Assembly (NCBI RefSeq): GCF_001553405.1
Contig: NZ_KQ960925.1
Location: 1-64,000, forward strand
Source: Megasphaera hutchinsoni
GTDB taxonomy: Bacteria; Bacillota; Negativicutes; Veillonellales; Megasphaeraceae
DNA: 64,000 nucleotides
Reading direction: 5' to 3'
The notes beneath the pieces are model-generated. The model was given only the letters and a program-made list of their open reading frames with translations. It did not search any database and was not told the origin of the DNA. The translations under genes and the position numbers were made by a program. This document shows, in pieces, positions 34,150-43,603 of this stretch (the first letter of the stretch is position 1; the number at the start of each line of letters is the position of its first letter).

Positions 34150-35121
34150 TTATTCGACAGAGCGAACGTGAATATCGCCGGCTAACACGCGTTCCATTCC
34201 CGCTGATGTTTCGACTAAAAGGTTGCCACATTCATCTAAATCAACCGCTTTACCCTTAAATACGCGGTCGATGGAGGATACTTCTACCTCTTTTCCGAGC
34301 ATGCAAGAAAGGCGTTTCCATTCTTCGAGAACGGATGTAAATCCTTGTTCGGCAACGGTGAAATAAAGGCGTTCAAAGGCAACAAGTATCTCTTTTAAGA
34401 GTTCATTCCGTTTGACGTCCACATTTTCAATGGCAAAACTGGTGACAATTTTTTTGAGGTCACGCGGTATTTTTTTCTTCTGAATGCCCGTATTGATGCC
34501 AATGCCCATGACAACGTAATTAATCTGTTCCACCGATGCGTTGAGTTCGGTTAAAATGCCCACGACTTTTTTACCGTTTACTAACACATCATTCGGCCAT
34601 TTGATACCGCAATCAATAAGGCCGGCTTTACGCAATACTTGAGTGACTGCCACGGCCGCAAGCAACGTCAGTTTGGATACTTCCAGCGGCGATACGTGCG
34701 GTCGCAAAATGAGAGAAAACCATAGCCCTTGGGCATAGGGGGATAAAAAGGAACGGTTTAGACGACCGCGTCCTCCCGTTTGTTCTTCGGCGATAACGAG
34801 TGTTCCTTCCGGAGCACCTGCATCAGCCAATTTTTTAGCGTAGTTATTCGTTGAATCGATCCGTTCTACGTATTCAACCCGTTTACCAAAGACGGCCGTA
34901 CCAGGTTGTTCCATGATTTCTTTCGGAACGATTAATTCCGGTGCTTCTCGTAAACAATAACCGCGTTTGGTATACGATTCAATGCTATAACCACGTGCTT
35001 TCAACACCCGTATATGTTTCCAAACGGCGGTCCGCGATATACCTAATGCTTCAGAAATATGTTGTCCTGATATAAATTCCCCTTGATGGGCTAATAAGTA
35101 ATCTAAGATATCTTGTCTCAT
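34150..35121 (-). CDS. birA: Biotin protein ligase/biotin operon repressor BirA
   Basis: 323 residues: an N-terminal winged HTH (about 1-60, ISGQHISEALGISRTAVWKHIRVL), a biotin ligase domain with GRGRLNRSF, and a C-terminal SH3-like domain. It activates biotin to biotinyl-AMP and transfers it to carriers such as the pyruvate carboxylase encoded near 51.5-55 kb. The HTH implies it also represses biotin genes, none of which are here. Confidence 0.96.
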   Translation of the reverse strand: MRQDILDYLLAHQGEFISGQHISEALGISRTAVWKHIRVLKARGYSIESYTKRGYCLREAPELIVPKEIMEQPGTAVFGKRVEYVERIDSTNNYAKKLADAGAPEGTLVIAEEQTGGRGRLNRSFLSPYAQGLWFSLILRPHVSPLEVSKLTLLAAVAVTQVLRKAGLIDCGIKWPNDVLVNGKKVVGILTELNASVEQINYVVMGIGINTGIQKKKIPRDLKKIVTSFAIENVDVKRNELLKEILVAFERLYFTVAEQGFTSVLEEWKRLSCMLGKEVEVSSIDRVFKGKAVDLDECGNLLVETSAGMERVLAGDIHVRSVE

Positions 35122-35255
35122 CGTTTCACCTCAACTCGTGCATGCAGATCCGTTCTATTATCGCAATTTATGTTCATGTTGTTAATAACCTATCATAATT
35201 CTAGCATAGATATTAATTATGTCAACATTGTTACAAAAGGGGACGATTATGTTAC

Positions 35256-35294
35256 AAAAAAAACATTCTCCTCACGCCTCTGTAAGGAGAATGT
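35256..35294 (-). terminator. ftsH terminator
   Basis: ACATTCTCCT (35263-35272) pairs with AGGAGAATGT (35285-35294), and the minus strand continues as eight T. Confidence 0.88.
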
Positions 35295-35302
35295 ATGATT
35301 TC

Positions 35303-37222
35303 TTAATTATCTGCAGTGTCTTGATTATCGAAGCCGACTTCTTTACTCCGATCGGAAGGTTCTTCTTCACCGTCGGCACCGCTTGTTGTTTGAGCAACGG
35401 GTTCTTCCGTTTTAGCCGTCGGTTCCGTCAACGTTCCATAGCGAACTAAGTTATCTACTTCTTTACTGTTAATCGTTTCTTCTTCGATCAAAGCATCCGA
35501 CATACGTTGCAGCGTGTCACGATGGTCACGCAGCATTTGTAATACGTCTTTATATTCGGTGCTGACAATGTCATGCATTTCCTGGTCGATAAGTTCTGCT
35601 ACGCCTTCTCCGTAATTTCGTTCGTGACCTAAGTTTTTGCCCAGGAAAACTTGTTCTTGTTGTTCTCCAAAAATCATAGGTCCTAATTTTTCGCTCATGC
35701 CTAAGCGAGTAATCATTTGTCGAACGATGTTGGTTACGTTTTGTAAATCGCCGGAAGCACCACTACTGATTTCGTTGAAGTATACTTCTTCAGCCGCACG
35801 GCCACCCAAGGCAACGCGAATTTGGGCAAGATAGTACGATTTTGTTTCGTATGAACGTTCTTCTTCAGGTAACATCATTGTGTAGCCACCCGCACGTCCT
35901 CGTGGAATAATCGTTACTTTATGTACCGGATCGGCTTCCGGCAGTAAGTAAGCAATTAAGGCGTGGCCTGATTCGTGTACAGCCGTTAGCCGTTTTTCTT
36001 TTTCACTGATAATATGACTCCGCCGTTCAGGCCCAAAGCAAACTTTTTCACTTGCTTCTTCCATTTCCGGCATGTTGATAATTCGTTTGTTGGCACGAGC
36101 TGCCAGCAAGGCAGCTTCGTTTAGCAGGTTGCTCAAGTCGGCACCCGTAAAACCGGGTGTCTTTTTCGCAATCGTCCGCAAATCTACGTCAGAACCCAGG
36201 GGTTTACCCTTGGCATGTACTTCCAAAATAGCTTGCCGTCCCCGTAAGTCAGGACGATCGACCGTGATTTGACGGTCAAATCTACCCGGACGCAACAAGG
36301 CCGGATCTAAGATGTCCGGACGGTTCGTGGCCGCAATGGTGATAATACCTTCGTTCGCACCAAAGCCATCCATTTCAACGAGTAATTGATTGAGCGTTTG
36401 TTCCCGTTCATCATGCCCACCGCCAAGACCGGCACCACGTTGCCGTCCAACCGCATCAATTTCATCAATAAAGACAATACAAGGTGCATTTTTCTTGGCT
36501 TGTGAAAAGAGGTCACGCACACGTGAAGCCCCGACACCCACAAACATTTCCACAAAATCGGAACCGCTAATGCTAAAAAATGGCACGCCAGCTTCGCCGG
36601 CAACGGCACGAGCCAAGAGAGTTTTCCCTGTCCCGGGAGGCCCAAATAAGAGAACCCCTTTGGGTATCTTCGCTCCAATGTCATTATATTTTTTAGGATT
36701 TCGCAAAAAGCCTACAATTTCAGCCAGTTCTTCTTTCGCTTCATCCGCACCGGCTACGTCCGCAAAGGATACTTTAATTTTTCCTTCACCATGCAGCTTA
36801 GCATGACTTTTGCCAAAGTTCATGATACGGCCGCCCCCACCTTGGGTTTGTTGCATAATGAAGAACCATACCCCGATGAGGATAATAATCGGCAAGGCCG
36901 AACTGAGTAAGCTCATCCACCATGATGGTTGTTTTGGCGGTTTAGCGACAATGTTCACATTTGCTTCATGCAATGCCGGTAGCAAGGCAGCATCCGTTGG
37001 TGCATACGATGTAAAAGCCGTGCCGTCTTTTAATTGCCCCTCAATTTGGTGATCCGCCGTAATTTGTACGGCATCCACTTTTTTCTGTTGTATTTGATTT
37101 AAAAAATCAGTGTACGATATTTCTGTCTTATCAACATGACGCCCCATTAATGCGTTAATAATAGTAACGGCTGCTACAATAATTAATAAGTTCAAAAGTA
37201 CATTACGTGCAAATTTACTCAA
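35303..37222 (-). CDS. ftsH: ATP-dependent zinc metalloprotease FtsH
   Basis: 639 residues. Two membrane segments (about 7-26 and 106-125) flank a small extracytoplasmic domain. The AAA module has Walker A GPPGTGKT (about 194-201), Walker [12 protein letters not shown] and the [13 protein letters not shown]. The protease has HESGH (zinc site, about 420). The acidic, disordered C-terminus is typical. The start codon is TTG at 37222 with GGAGCAG ahead. It degrades misfolded membrane proteins and selected regulators. Downstream of hpt and tilS, the common Firmicute order. Confidence 0.97.
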   Translation of the reverse strand: MSKFARNVLLNLLIIVAAVTIINALMGRHVDKTEISYTDFLNQIQQKKVDAVQITADHQIEGQLKDGTAFTSYAPTDAALLPALHEANVNIVAKPPKQPSWWMSLLSSALPIIILIGVWFFIMQQTQGGGGRIMNFGKSHAKLHGEGKIKVSFADVAGADEAKEELAEIVGFLRNPKKYNDIGAKIPKGVLLFGPPGTGKTLLARAVAGEAGVPFFSISGSDFVEMFVGVGASRVRDLFSQAKKNAPCIVFIDEIDAVGRQRGAGLGGGHDEREQTLNQLLVEMDGFGANEGIITIAATNRPDILDPALLRPGRFDRQITVDRPDLRGRQAILEVHAKGKPLGSDVDLRTIAKKTPGFTGADLSNLLNEAALLAARANKRIINMPEMEEASEKVCFGPERRSHIISEKEKRLTAVHESGHALIAYLLPEADPVHKVTIIPRGRAGGYTMMLPEEERSYETKSYYLAQIRVALGGRAAEEVYFNEISSGASGDLQNVTNIVRQMITRLGMSEKLGPMIFGEQQEQVFLGKNLGHERNYGEGVAELIDQEMHDIVSTEYKDVLQMLRDHRDTLQRMSDALIEEETINSKEVDNLVRYGTLTEPTAKTEEPVAQTTSGADGEEEPSDRSKEVGFDNQDTADN

Positions 37223-37354
37223 AATACTGCTCCTTTCGCATCGTATTTATATACGCGCCATTCAAATTATATGGTTTTATCTTACCACAATTCATAAGAA
37301 GCAACAACTATTTTATAAAACATCCCCATTTATCCGGGAACATTCATATATATT

Positions 37355-37894
37355 TCATTTTGTATAAACCGCTTCTTTTAGAATGCCAATATACGGTAAG
37401 TTGCGATAATTGCCGGCGTAATCGAGGCCATACCCCACGACAAAGGCATCGGGAATGTCAAAGCCATTATAGTCAACGTGCACGTCTACTTGCCGCCGTG
37501 ATGGTTTACTGAGCAGCGTTGCCAATTTCACCGAATGAGCGCCGCGTTCTTGCAGGTGTTTGACAAGATGATGTAAGGTAATACCCGTGTCAATGATGTC
37601 TTCAACGATTAAAATGTCTTTGCCCGCAACGTCTGTGTCCAAGTCTTTGCGAATCACAATATTTCCCGTTGAGGTAACCCCATCGCCATAGCTGGAACAG
37701 CTCATAAAGTCAAATTGGACAGCACCGTCAATCCGTCTTGCCAAGTCGACAAAAAAGGTAACGGCCCCCTTTAAAATACCGCATAAGAGAATTTCTCTAT
37801 TAGCGTAATCTCGTGAAATTTCCGCACCTAATTGATCTACCCGTGCTTGAATTTGTTCTGCTGTAAATAGTATTTCTTTAATGTCTTGATGCAT
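37355..37894 (-). CDS. hpt: Hypoxanthine phosphoribosyltransferase
   Basis: 179 residues. The PRPP-binding motif is VEDIIDTGITL, with ISRDYANREILLCGILKGA upstream and VVGYGLDYAGNYRNLPYIG at the end. It salvages hypoxanthine and guanine. It overlaps the tilS end by 17 bases; TAGGAGGC precedes the start. Confidence 0.96.
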   Translation of the reverse strand: MHQDIKEILFTAEQIQARVDQLGAEISRDYANREILLCGILKGAVTFFVDLARRIDGAVQFDFMSCSSYGDGVTSTGNIVIRKDLDTDVAGKDILIVEDIIDTGITLHHLVKHLQERGAHSVKLATLLSKPSRRQVDVHVDYNGFDIPDAFVVGYGLDYAGNYRNLPYIGILKEAVYTK

Positions 37895-39251
37895 CTACCG
37901 TGCCTCCTACTAATGTGATTCTGCCAATGTGTGTCGTGTCATGTTGTATGGCTATTGCCGGAAACGGCGGAAAGCCGTATATCCATAGTACTTGTGAACC
38001 GTTGCATAAAAGGGGCAACTGTCCCCGTCTTGCAGCGGGTATTTTTTTTTCTTGTAACCATTTTTTTAGCGTTTTTGTATACCCGTGATAACACAGGTAA
38101 TCCCCCGGTTTACGATAGCGAAAAACCGCACCGTCCGGTATCCGTGCGTAATCGATTTGCCCATCCGTACATGCGTTGCCATACAGGCGGTCAATATCCA
38201 GGTGTATCCTTACCATGCCTAAGTCATAATCGCCCGCACCGTCAATAGGCACGCTGGCTGTATCGTCACGTAAGGGCGTGTTGCTTTGCCTCGTCAAGAT
38301 GACTGCATCGTACGTGCGTACAGCTCGCCATTGACGGGTAAAAAATTGTTTCCCCGTTTCTTTCTGAAATAAAGCACGCAAGGTTTCAACGTGTGTAAAG
38401 GAAAGACCTTGTCGCTCACCGCAAAGGGTTTCACAGGCGTACCGAAGAAGACGCCGTTGTAACGCTACCGGGCATGCAAGAAAAGGGGGTTGCTTAATGT
38501 ATATATCCTCGCCTTGACGTTGTACGATATGACGAGCGGACGTTTGGACCATCGTTTGGATCCACGTTTCTTCCGCTTGAAGTATGGTTGTCATGTGACT
38601 GATGTCGGTCACGCATGCAGGATTGATCTGCTGTAATAAGGGAAGCACGTCCCACCGTAAGCGATTGCGTAAATAGGTCGTGTCCCGATTCGTTTCATCT
38701 TCCCGTGGCTGTAAGCCTTGTTCTTGTACATACTGCATAATTTCCGTACGAGATACACCAAGCAGGGGGCGAATGATGTCGCCTGTCCGTGGTGCCATGC
38801 CACATAAGCCGGTCAAGCCGCTACCACGCAAGAGATGGTGTAGCACCGTTTCCGCTTGATCGTGTTGATGATGTGCTACGGCAATGGCCGTAGCACCTTG
38901 CCTATCTTTAGCTTCTCGCAAGAGACGATACCGTTCTTGCCGTGCCACCGTTTCTACCGATTGTTTACGTGCTTTTACCAAGGCCGGCACATCCACGCCT
39001 AACGTCATAAAAGGGCATTGCCGTTTGGCTGCTTCTGCTTGTACAAAACGCACTTCTTCATCCGCCGCAGCACGCAGATGATGATGGATATAAACCACCA
39101 TCAACTGCAATGCATATATTTCACGTAGTTGGGCCAATATGTCCAGTAACACCAGTGAATCGGGGCCACCTGAACAAGCGACAATAAGTCGCTCTCCCTG
39201 CTCAAGTAAATGAAATTGCCGGCAATAAGCGAGTATTCGTTCTTTCATCAT
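37878..39251 (-). CDS. tilS: tRNA(Ile)-lysidine synthase
   Basis: 457 residues. The PP-loop SGGPDS (about 27-32) opens an ATP-pyrophosphatase domain; C-terminal TilS domains follow (FRYRKPGDYLCYHGYTKTLKKWLQEKKIPAARR). It makes lysidine at C34 of tRNA-Ile(CAU), an essential decoding step. The first ATG overlaps the ppx TAA; an ATG one codon later is equally possible. Confidence 0.96.
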   Translation of the reverse strand: MMKERILAYCRQFHLLEQGERLIVACSGGPDSLVLLDILAQLREIYALQLMVVYIHHHLRAAADEEVRFVQAEAAKRQCPFMTLGVDVPALVKARKQSVETVARQERYRLLREAKDRQGATAIAVAHHQHDQAETVLHHLLRGSGLTGLCGMAPRTGDIIRPLLGVSRTEIMQYVQEQGLQPREDETNRDTTYLRNRLRWDVLPLLQQINPACVTDISHMTTILQAEETWIQTMVQTSARHIVQRQGEDIYIKQPPFLACPVALQRRLLRYACETLCGERQGLSFTHVETLRALFQKETGKQFFTRQWRAVRTYDAVILTRQSNTPLRDDTASVPIDGAGDYDLGMVRIHLDIDRLYGNACTDGQIDYARIPDGAVFRYRKPGDYLCYHGYTKTLKKWLQEKKIPAARRGQLPLLCNGSQVLWIYGFPPFPAIAIQHDTTHIGRITLVGGTVDASRH

Positions 39252-40177
39252 TACTTCGTGTTAGGTCCATTCCGCCACGCTGCATCATGGAAGGCGTGAC
39301 GATAAAACACACCTTCCATCAAATCACAGTCACTGACGATAATATTCATATACTTATAGTGACTCATAAAGGACCAAAGAATAAGCAACCCCGGTATAAT
39401 GATATCGCGTCGTTGTGGCGGTAAGCCCCGTATGGCTAGACGCTCTTCTTGCGAAAGGGCAGAAAGCCGCGGAATGAGTTCAATTACATCCTTAAGTGCT
39501 AAAGAATAGTTATTAATTTTTTGGGGATCGTAGACGTCAAGTTTTTGTACCATCGCCGCCGCGGTGGTAATGGTGCCGCCTATCCCCACGATATGCGTGG
39601 GCTTCACATCCATTGGCACCCAAGTTTCATTGCAATGTGCGACTGCCTTTTCAAAAGATTGCAATTCGGTTTCCCACCGTTCTTTTAATCGTACTGCCCC
39701 CATGTCATAACTATGTGACCAATGGACATTGTTCCTTGTACCGACAGCGACTTCCGTGCTACCACTGCCTATATCAAGGGTCAATATACAGGCCTTCGGG
39801 TCCATGTTGGCAGTTGCACCGTAAAATCCCAATAAAGCTTCCTCGCTGCCCGTAATAATACGACAATGCCAGCCAAAACGTGCACGCACTTCAGCTAAAA
39901 AAGCATTCCCATTGCTAGCGTCTCGCACGGCACTCGTTGCCACGACACAGACGGGAACATACAACAAGCGACTCCGCCATGTGGCTAAGGCCTCAAACGT
40001 GCGTTCCATACTCTCTGCGGAAAGAGCCCCTCCTTTGTCGACGCCTTCACCTAACCGAGTCATGATGACATCCTTAGGTGTAAATCGCCAAGGTTTAGCA
40101 TCGTCTGCCTTTACACCGATCATAAGGCGAATAGAATTAGACCCCATATCAATTACTGCATACTCTTGCACGTTCAT
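39251..40177 (-). CDS. ppx: Ppx/GppA family exopolyphosphatase
   Basis: 308 residues, ASKHA fold. The N-terminal phosphate loop is AVIDMGSNSIRLMIG, the second is LTLDIGSGSTEVAVG, and GIGGTITTAAAM follows. It removes phosphate from polyphosphate or converts pppGpp to ppGpp. The short form lacks the C-terminal HD-like domain of E. coli Ppx. The ATG at 40177 with GGAGTGG is chosen over an upstream GTG. Confidence 0.9.
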   Translation of the reverse strand: MNVQEYAVIDMGSNSIRLMIGVKADDAKPWRFTPKDVIMTRLGEGVDKGGALSAESMERTFEALATWRSRLLYVPVCVVATSAVRDASNGNAFLAEVRARFGWHCRIITGSEEALLGFYGATANMDPKACILTLDIGSGSTEVAVGTRNNVHWSHSYDMGAVRLKERWETELQSFEKAVAHCNETWVPMDVKPTHIVGIGGTITTAAAMVQKLDVYDPQKINNYSLALKDVIELIPRLSALSQEERLAIRGLPPQRRDIIIPGLLILWSFMSHYKYMNIIVSDCDLMEGVFYRHAFHDAAWRNGPNTK

Positions 40178-40219
40178 AATTACCACTCCAGTCTATAATA
40201 ATTAAAATAAAAGAAAAAC

Positions 40220-40291
40220 CTCAAAGAGATAATGAGAAACCACAAAGAGATAACAAGAACAAAGAAATAACAAGAACAAAGAGATAACGAG
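40220..40291. repeat. Four-unit 17-base tandem repeat
   Basis: Units at 40220-40236, 40241-40257, 40258-40274 and 40275-40291 share the core CAAAGAGATAACAAG with one to three changes each; a 4-base AAAC separates units 1 and 2. It lies between the S1-gene terminator and ppx. Confidence 0.85.
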
Positions 40292-40296
40292 AAACC

Positions 40297-40328
40297 AAAA
40301 AGAGCATTCCAAGCAGGAATGCTCTTTT
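40297..40328 (-). terminator. Terminator of the S1-domain gene
   Basis: AAAAGAGCATTCC (40298-40310) pairs with GGAATGCTCTTTT (40316-40328) around a 5-base loop. Confidence 0.88.
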
Positions 40329-40351
40329 GCCCCTAAATTCCTCATTCGAAA

Positions 40352-40777
40352 TTAATCAGCATGCCGTGCGCCACGGCCACCTCGTTTCGATTCCGTATTT
40401 CGTTTCAAATCCATAAGGCGTTCATCGCTTTCTTTTAAGAATTTGCTCAACCGATCTTCAAAAGATGAAGAGGTAGAAACATGTCGATGCTCACCATTGG
40501 TGTGAAACTCACGATGCGGACGAACTGCTTTTCTTTCCGGAGCTGACTGTGCCTGCTTGATAGATAATCCAATTTTTCCTTTTTCATCTATCGCTAAAAC
40601 TTTTACTTGTACCTTGTCTTGCACTTTTAAGAAATCATGAACATCTTTTACATATTCATTGGCCACTTCAGAAATATGTACTAAGCCTACCTTTTTATCA
40701 GGTAATTCTACAAATGCGCCAAATTTTGTAATGCCTGTAACGATTCCTTCAAACACCTTACCCACTTCGATTGTCAT
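40352..40777 (-). CDS. S1-domain RNA-binding protein, YabR-like
   Basis: 141 residues. A single S1 domain (about 1-75: VGKVFEGIVTGITKFGAFVELPDKKVGLVHISEVA) is followed by a basic, disordered tail (RKAVRPHREF, RGGRGARHAD). It resembles YabR, encoded beside divIC in Bacillus, and likewise lies next to divIC here. Likely binds RNA or the ribosome. Confidence 0.9.
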   Translation of the reverse strand: MTIEVGKVFEGIVTGITKFGAFVELPDKKVGLVHISEVANEYVKDVHDFLKVQDKVQVKVLAIDEKGKIGLSIKQAQSAPERKAVRPHREFHTNGEHRHVSTSSSFEDRLSKFLKESDERLMDLKRNTESKRGGRGARHAD

Positions 40778-40884
40778 GCTGATTTATATTCCTCCTTGTA
40801 TGCTCAGCATTATTGCTAAAGCGTATATCGTTATTATACTCAAAAAGCTAAAAGATTTCAATAAAAAATATACTAACTTCTAAT

Positions 40885-41205
40885 TTATTTCTTATAAGGA
40901 ATTTCCCCCGGTTTAGCAAGGCCAAATCGTTCTCTTGCTTCTTTTTCAATTTCCTGTGTATCATTGAGTTGTTCTTTTCGTTGTTTAAGTTTTTGATTTT
41001 CTTTTTGCAAAACTTGTTTTTGTTGTACCGTTACTTGCATATTCTCATGAATCTGCCACAGTGAAAAAAAGCGATATCCTAAGAAAAGACAGCCGATAAT
41101 GATAATAAGAAGAAGTATTTTATGATATAGGTAGGCCACTTTATCTTTTTCTCTTTTTCTTCGTCTTATAGCCCGTATGGGACGGCGTCTATTTTCTTGT
41201 GCCAC
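40885..41205 (-). CDS. divIC: Septum formation initiator (DivIC/FtsB family)
   Basis: 106 residues: a basic cytoplasmic N-terminus (ENRRRPIRAIRRRKREKDK), one membrane helix (ILLLIIIIGCLFLGY), an extracytoplasmic coiled coil (VTVQQKQVLQKENQKLKQRKEQL) and a conserved C-terminal block (EARERFGLAKPGEIPY). It acts in the divisome with FtsL and DivIB/FtsQ. I choose GTG at 41205 with AAGGGAA ahead; the ATG at 41268 lies in what looks like the promoter (TGGTATACT). Confidence 0.88.
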   Translation of the reverse strand: MAQENRRRPIRAIRRRKREKDKVAYLYHKILLLIIIIGCLFLGYRFFSLWQIHENMQVTVQQKQVLQKENQKLKQRKEQLNDTQEIEKEARERFGLAKPGEIPYKK

Positions 41206-41388
41206 GACATATTCCCTTCCTTTAATTTGCCTAGGATAATTCCAATATATGTAGTTAGTATACCACATATTCTGAAAAATAGTCTATTTCTCGCTTTGGC
41301 TCAATTCGATTTGTTCATTAAAAAGACTATCTTATTTAGCAAAATTCTATATAATAGAAGTAAAATAACTAATTAAAGAGGGATCGGA

Positions 41389-42792
41389 ATGACGTATCAA
41401 AAATTAACAGAAAAAACCTTAAAAAAGCTTGCCTCTATCGTTGGCGAGGAGTTTGTCCGTACGCAGCCGGACGTGTTGCAAACGTATAGCCATGATGAAG
41501 TCAGTGATACGACGTACCATCATTTACCTGAGGCAGTCGTCTTTCCCCAATCGACCGAAGAGATTGCCGCTATCATGAAATTGGCAAATGTCGCCCATTT
41601 TCCCGTAGTACCCCGGGGCGGTGGTACGGGGTTAGCCTGTGGTGCCGTTCCCCTGTATGGTGGTGTCGTCCTAAGTACGGAACGAATGGATCGCATTCTC
41701 GCGCTTGATCCTGCGGGACTATATGCCATTGTCGAACCGGGTGTACGCACGGCAGATTTACAAGCCGCAGCCGCAGCTAAGGGATTATTTTATGCCGGTG
41801 ATCCATGTAGTAGTGATTCTTGCTGTATTGGTGGTAATATTGCGACCAATGCGGGCGGTAATCGAGCCGTCAAATACGGAACAACCCGTCATCAGATTTA
41901 TGCACTTACGGTTGTGACACCCACAGGAGATATCATACAGACGGGAGCACGCTTAAAAAAACAATCGACCGGCTATTGTTTAGAACAGCTCATAGCCGGT
42001 TCGGAAGGCACGCTGGGTATCATCACGCAAGCAACGCTCAAGCTTTTGCCAAGGCCTAAACAGATTGTCGATATTCTCGCCATTTTTCCCACGCCAACGA
42101 AGGCGATCGACACGGCGGCTTGTTTGTTACAAGCGGGCTTGTTGCCGACATGTATAGAGTTTATGGATGAACCGACCTTACGTTCTATTGAGGCCTATTT
42201 GCATGAACCTTTACCGGGAAAGGACAAACGCAATTATGTCATCATCGAAATGGACGGTACGGAAGAGGAAATGGAGCCGGCCCTGGAAAGCATCGACACG
42301 ATTTGTCAGCGCCAAGGAGCAACGGATATTCTCGTTGCCGATTATAAAAAGATTTGGCGTGCCCGTAAGGCCTTTGCTGAAGCCGTACGGGCAGAAAGTT
42401 TACTCGTCAGTAAAGAGGATGTAGTCGTTCCCATAGAAAGGCAAGGCGAGTTTTTCCACATCATTAACGACCTGGCACATAAGTATAACCTTATCACGCG
42501 CATTGCCGGTCATATTGGCGATGGCAATATTCATCTTAATATTTTAAAACCAGCGGAAGAATCATATCTTACCTGGCAAAAACGAGTCACCGAAAATCAA
42601 ACGGCACTGTACACGGCCTTATATCAACTAGGCGGGCGTTTATCCGGCGAACACGGCATCGGTGCCAAACGGCGTGATTTAATGGAGCGGTTTACCGATC
42701 CTGCCACGTTAGCACTGATGAAAACGATAAAAAAAGCCTTAGATCCACAATATGTACTGAATCCGGGCAAAATCTTTGATATATCAAAATAG
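41389..42792 (+). CDS. FAD-linked oxidase, glycolate oxidase GlcD/D-lactate dehydrogenase type
   Basis: 467 residues. The PCMH-type FAD-binding domain (VVPRGGGTGLACGAVPLYGGVVLS; GNIATNAGGNRAVKYG) occupies the first half; the C-terminal FAD-oxidase domain ends GRLSGEHGIGAKRRDLM and DPQYVLNPGKIFD. It oxidises 2-hydroxy acids such as D-lactate or glycolate; the exact substrate is not evident. A plus-strand single gene with GAGGGATCGGA ahead, converging on rex. Electron-transfer partner genes are absent. Confidence 0.92.
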   Translation: MTYQKLTEKTLKKLASIVGEEFVRTQPDVLQTYSHDEVSDTTYHHLPEAVVFPQSTEEIAAIMKLANVAHFPVVPRGGGTGLACGAVPLYGGVVLSTERMDRILALDPAGLYAIVEPGVRTADLQAAAAAKGLFYAGDPCSSDSCCIGGNIATNAGGNRAVKYGTTRHQIYALTVVTPTGDIIQTGARLKKQSTGYCLEQLIAGSEGTLGIITQATLKLLPRPKQIVDILAIFPTPTKAIDTAACLLQAGLLPTCIEFMDEPTLRSIEAYLHEPLPGKDKRNYVIIEMDGTEEEMEPALESIDTICQRQGATDILVADYKKIWRARKAFAEAVRAESLLVSKEDVVVPIERQGEFFHIINDLAHKYNLITRIAGHIGDGNIHLNILKPAEESYLTWQKRVTENQTALYTALYQLGGRLSGEHGIGAKRRDLMERFTDPATLALMKTIKKALDPQYVLNPGKIFDISK

Positions 42793-42839
42793 GTCAAAAA
42801 AAAAACCTTTTTCTATATGAAAAAGGTTTTTTTTTTGAC
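42793..42839. terminator. Bidirectional terminator between the FAD oxidase and rex
   Basis: A 20-bp perfect stem (42793-42812 with 42820-42839), nearly all A/T, with long A and T runs on both strands. Confidence 0.9.
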
Positions 42840-42860
42840 GTTATGCTTGTACCTGTATTA

Positions 42861-43514
42861 TTAAAAAGTATCTGTTTTATCTGAATAATTTGTCAAGTAA
42901 TAAGAAATTCGACTCAACCCGATAGAGAGGTCTTCCCGAAAGACAAAAATGTTATTAGGTACATTTAATCGTAACGGGGCAAAGGTCAATATCCCCTTGA
43001 TTCCAGCGGCGACCATGTCATCGGCCACTTGTTGGGCTACCGATGCAGGAGTCGTAATAATGCCGATTTGAATTTGTTGTTCCCGAATAATCTTCCCCAT
43101 ATCAACACTTGATGTTACGGTAATGCCACCGACGTTTTGTCCGATAATCCGATGATCCACGTCAAATAACCCCATCGTGCGAAAGCCTAAGCGTTCAAAG
43201 GTCTTATAGTTAGCAAGGGCCCAACCTAAATGGCCAATACCCGCAATGCCTATTTTCCAATGTTGTTGCAAACCGATAATTTCGACAATTTGTTGACACA
43301 GCTCACTAACATAATATCCTACCCCTTTTTTGCCAAACGCGCCAAAACAGGTTAAGTCTTTCCGAATTTGTTCAGGTGTAATGCCTAACCGTTCCCCCAA
43401 TCTTTCTGAGGAAATAATATCAATACCCGCATCTCGCAATAACAATAAATCTCGATAGTATAATGGTAATCGTTCAATTACGGCATCCGATATTCCTTTT
43501 TTATGTCTCATCAC
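42861..43514 (-). CDS. rex: Redox-sensing transcriptional repressor Rex
   Basis: 217 residues: an N-terminal winged helix (about 1-80, IISSERLGERLGITPEQIRKDLTCFGAFGKKGVGY) and an NAD(H)-binding Rossmann domain (GIAGIGHLGWAL). Rex senses the NADH/NAD ratio and represses fermentation genes. The frame opens with GTG at 43514, with an ATG at the next codon; GGAGGAATG precedes both. A Rex-like site lies about 95 bases upstream. Confidence 0.96.
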   Translation of the reverse strand: MMRHKKGISDAVIERLPLYYRDLLLLRDAGIDIISSERLGERLGITPEQIRKDLTCFGAFGKKGVGYYVSELCQQIVEIIGLQQHWKIGIAGIGHLGWALANYKTFERLGFRTMGLFDVDHRIIGQNVGGITVTSSVDMGKIIREQQIQIGIITTPASVAQQVADDMVAAGIKGILTFAPLRLNVPNNIFVFREDLSIGLSRISYYLTNYSDKTDTF

Positions 43515-43603
43515 GTATCATTCCTCCAACTAGCGTATTCCCCCTATATTATGAGTATACATACGATAGTACATCCTATTCTATTCTATGATATTATTAT
43601 ATA

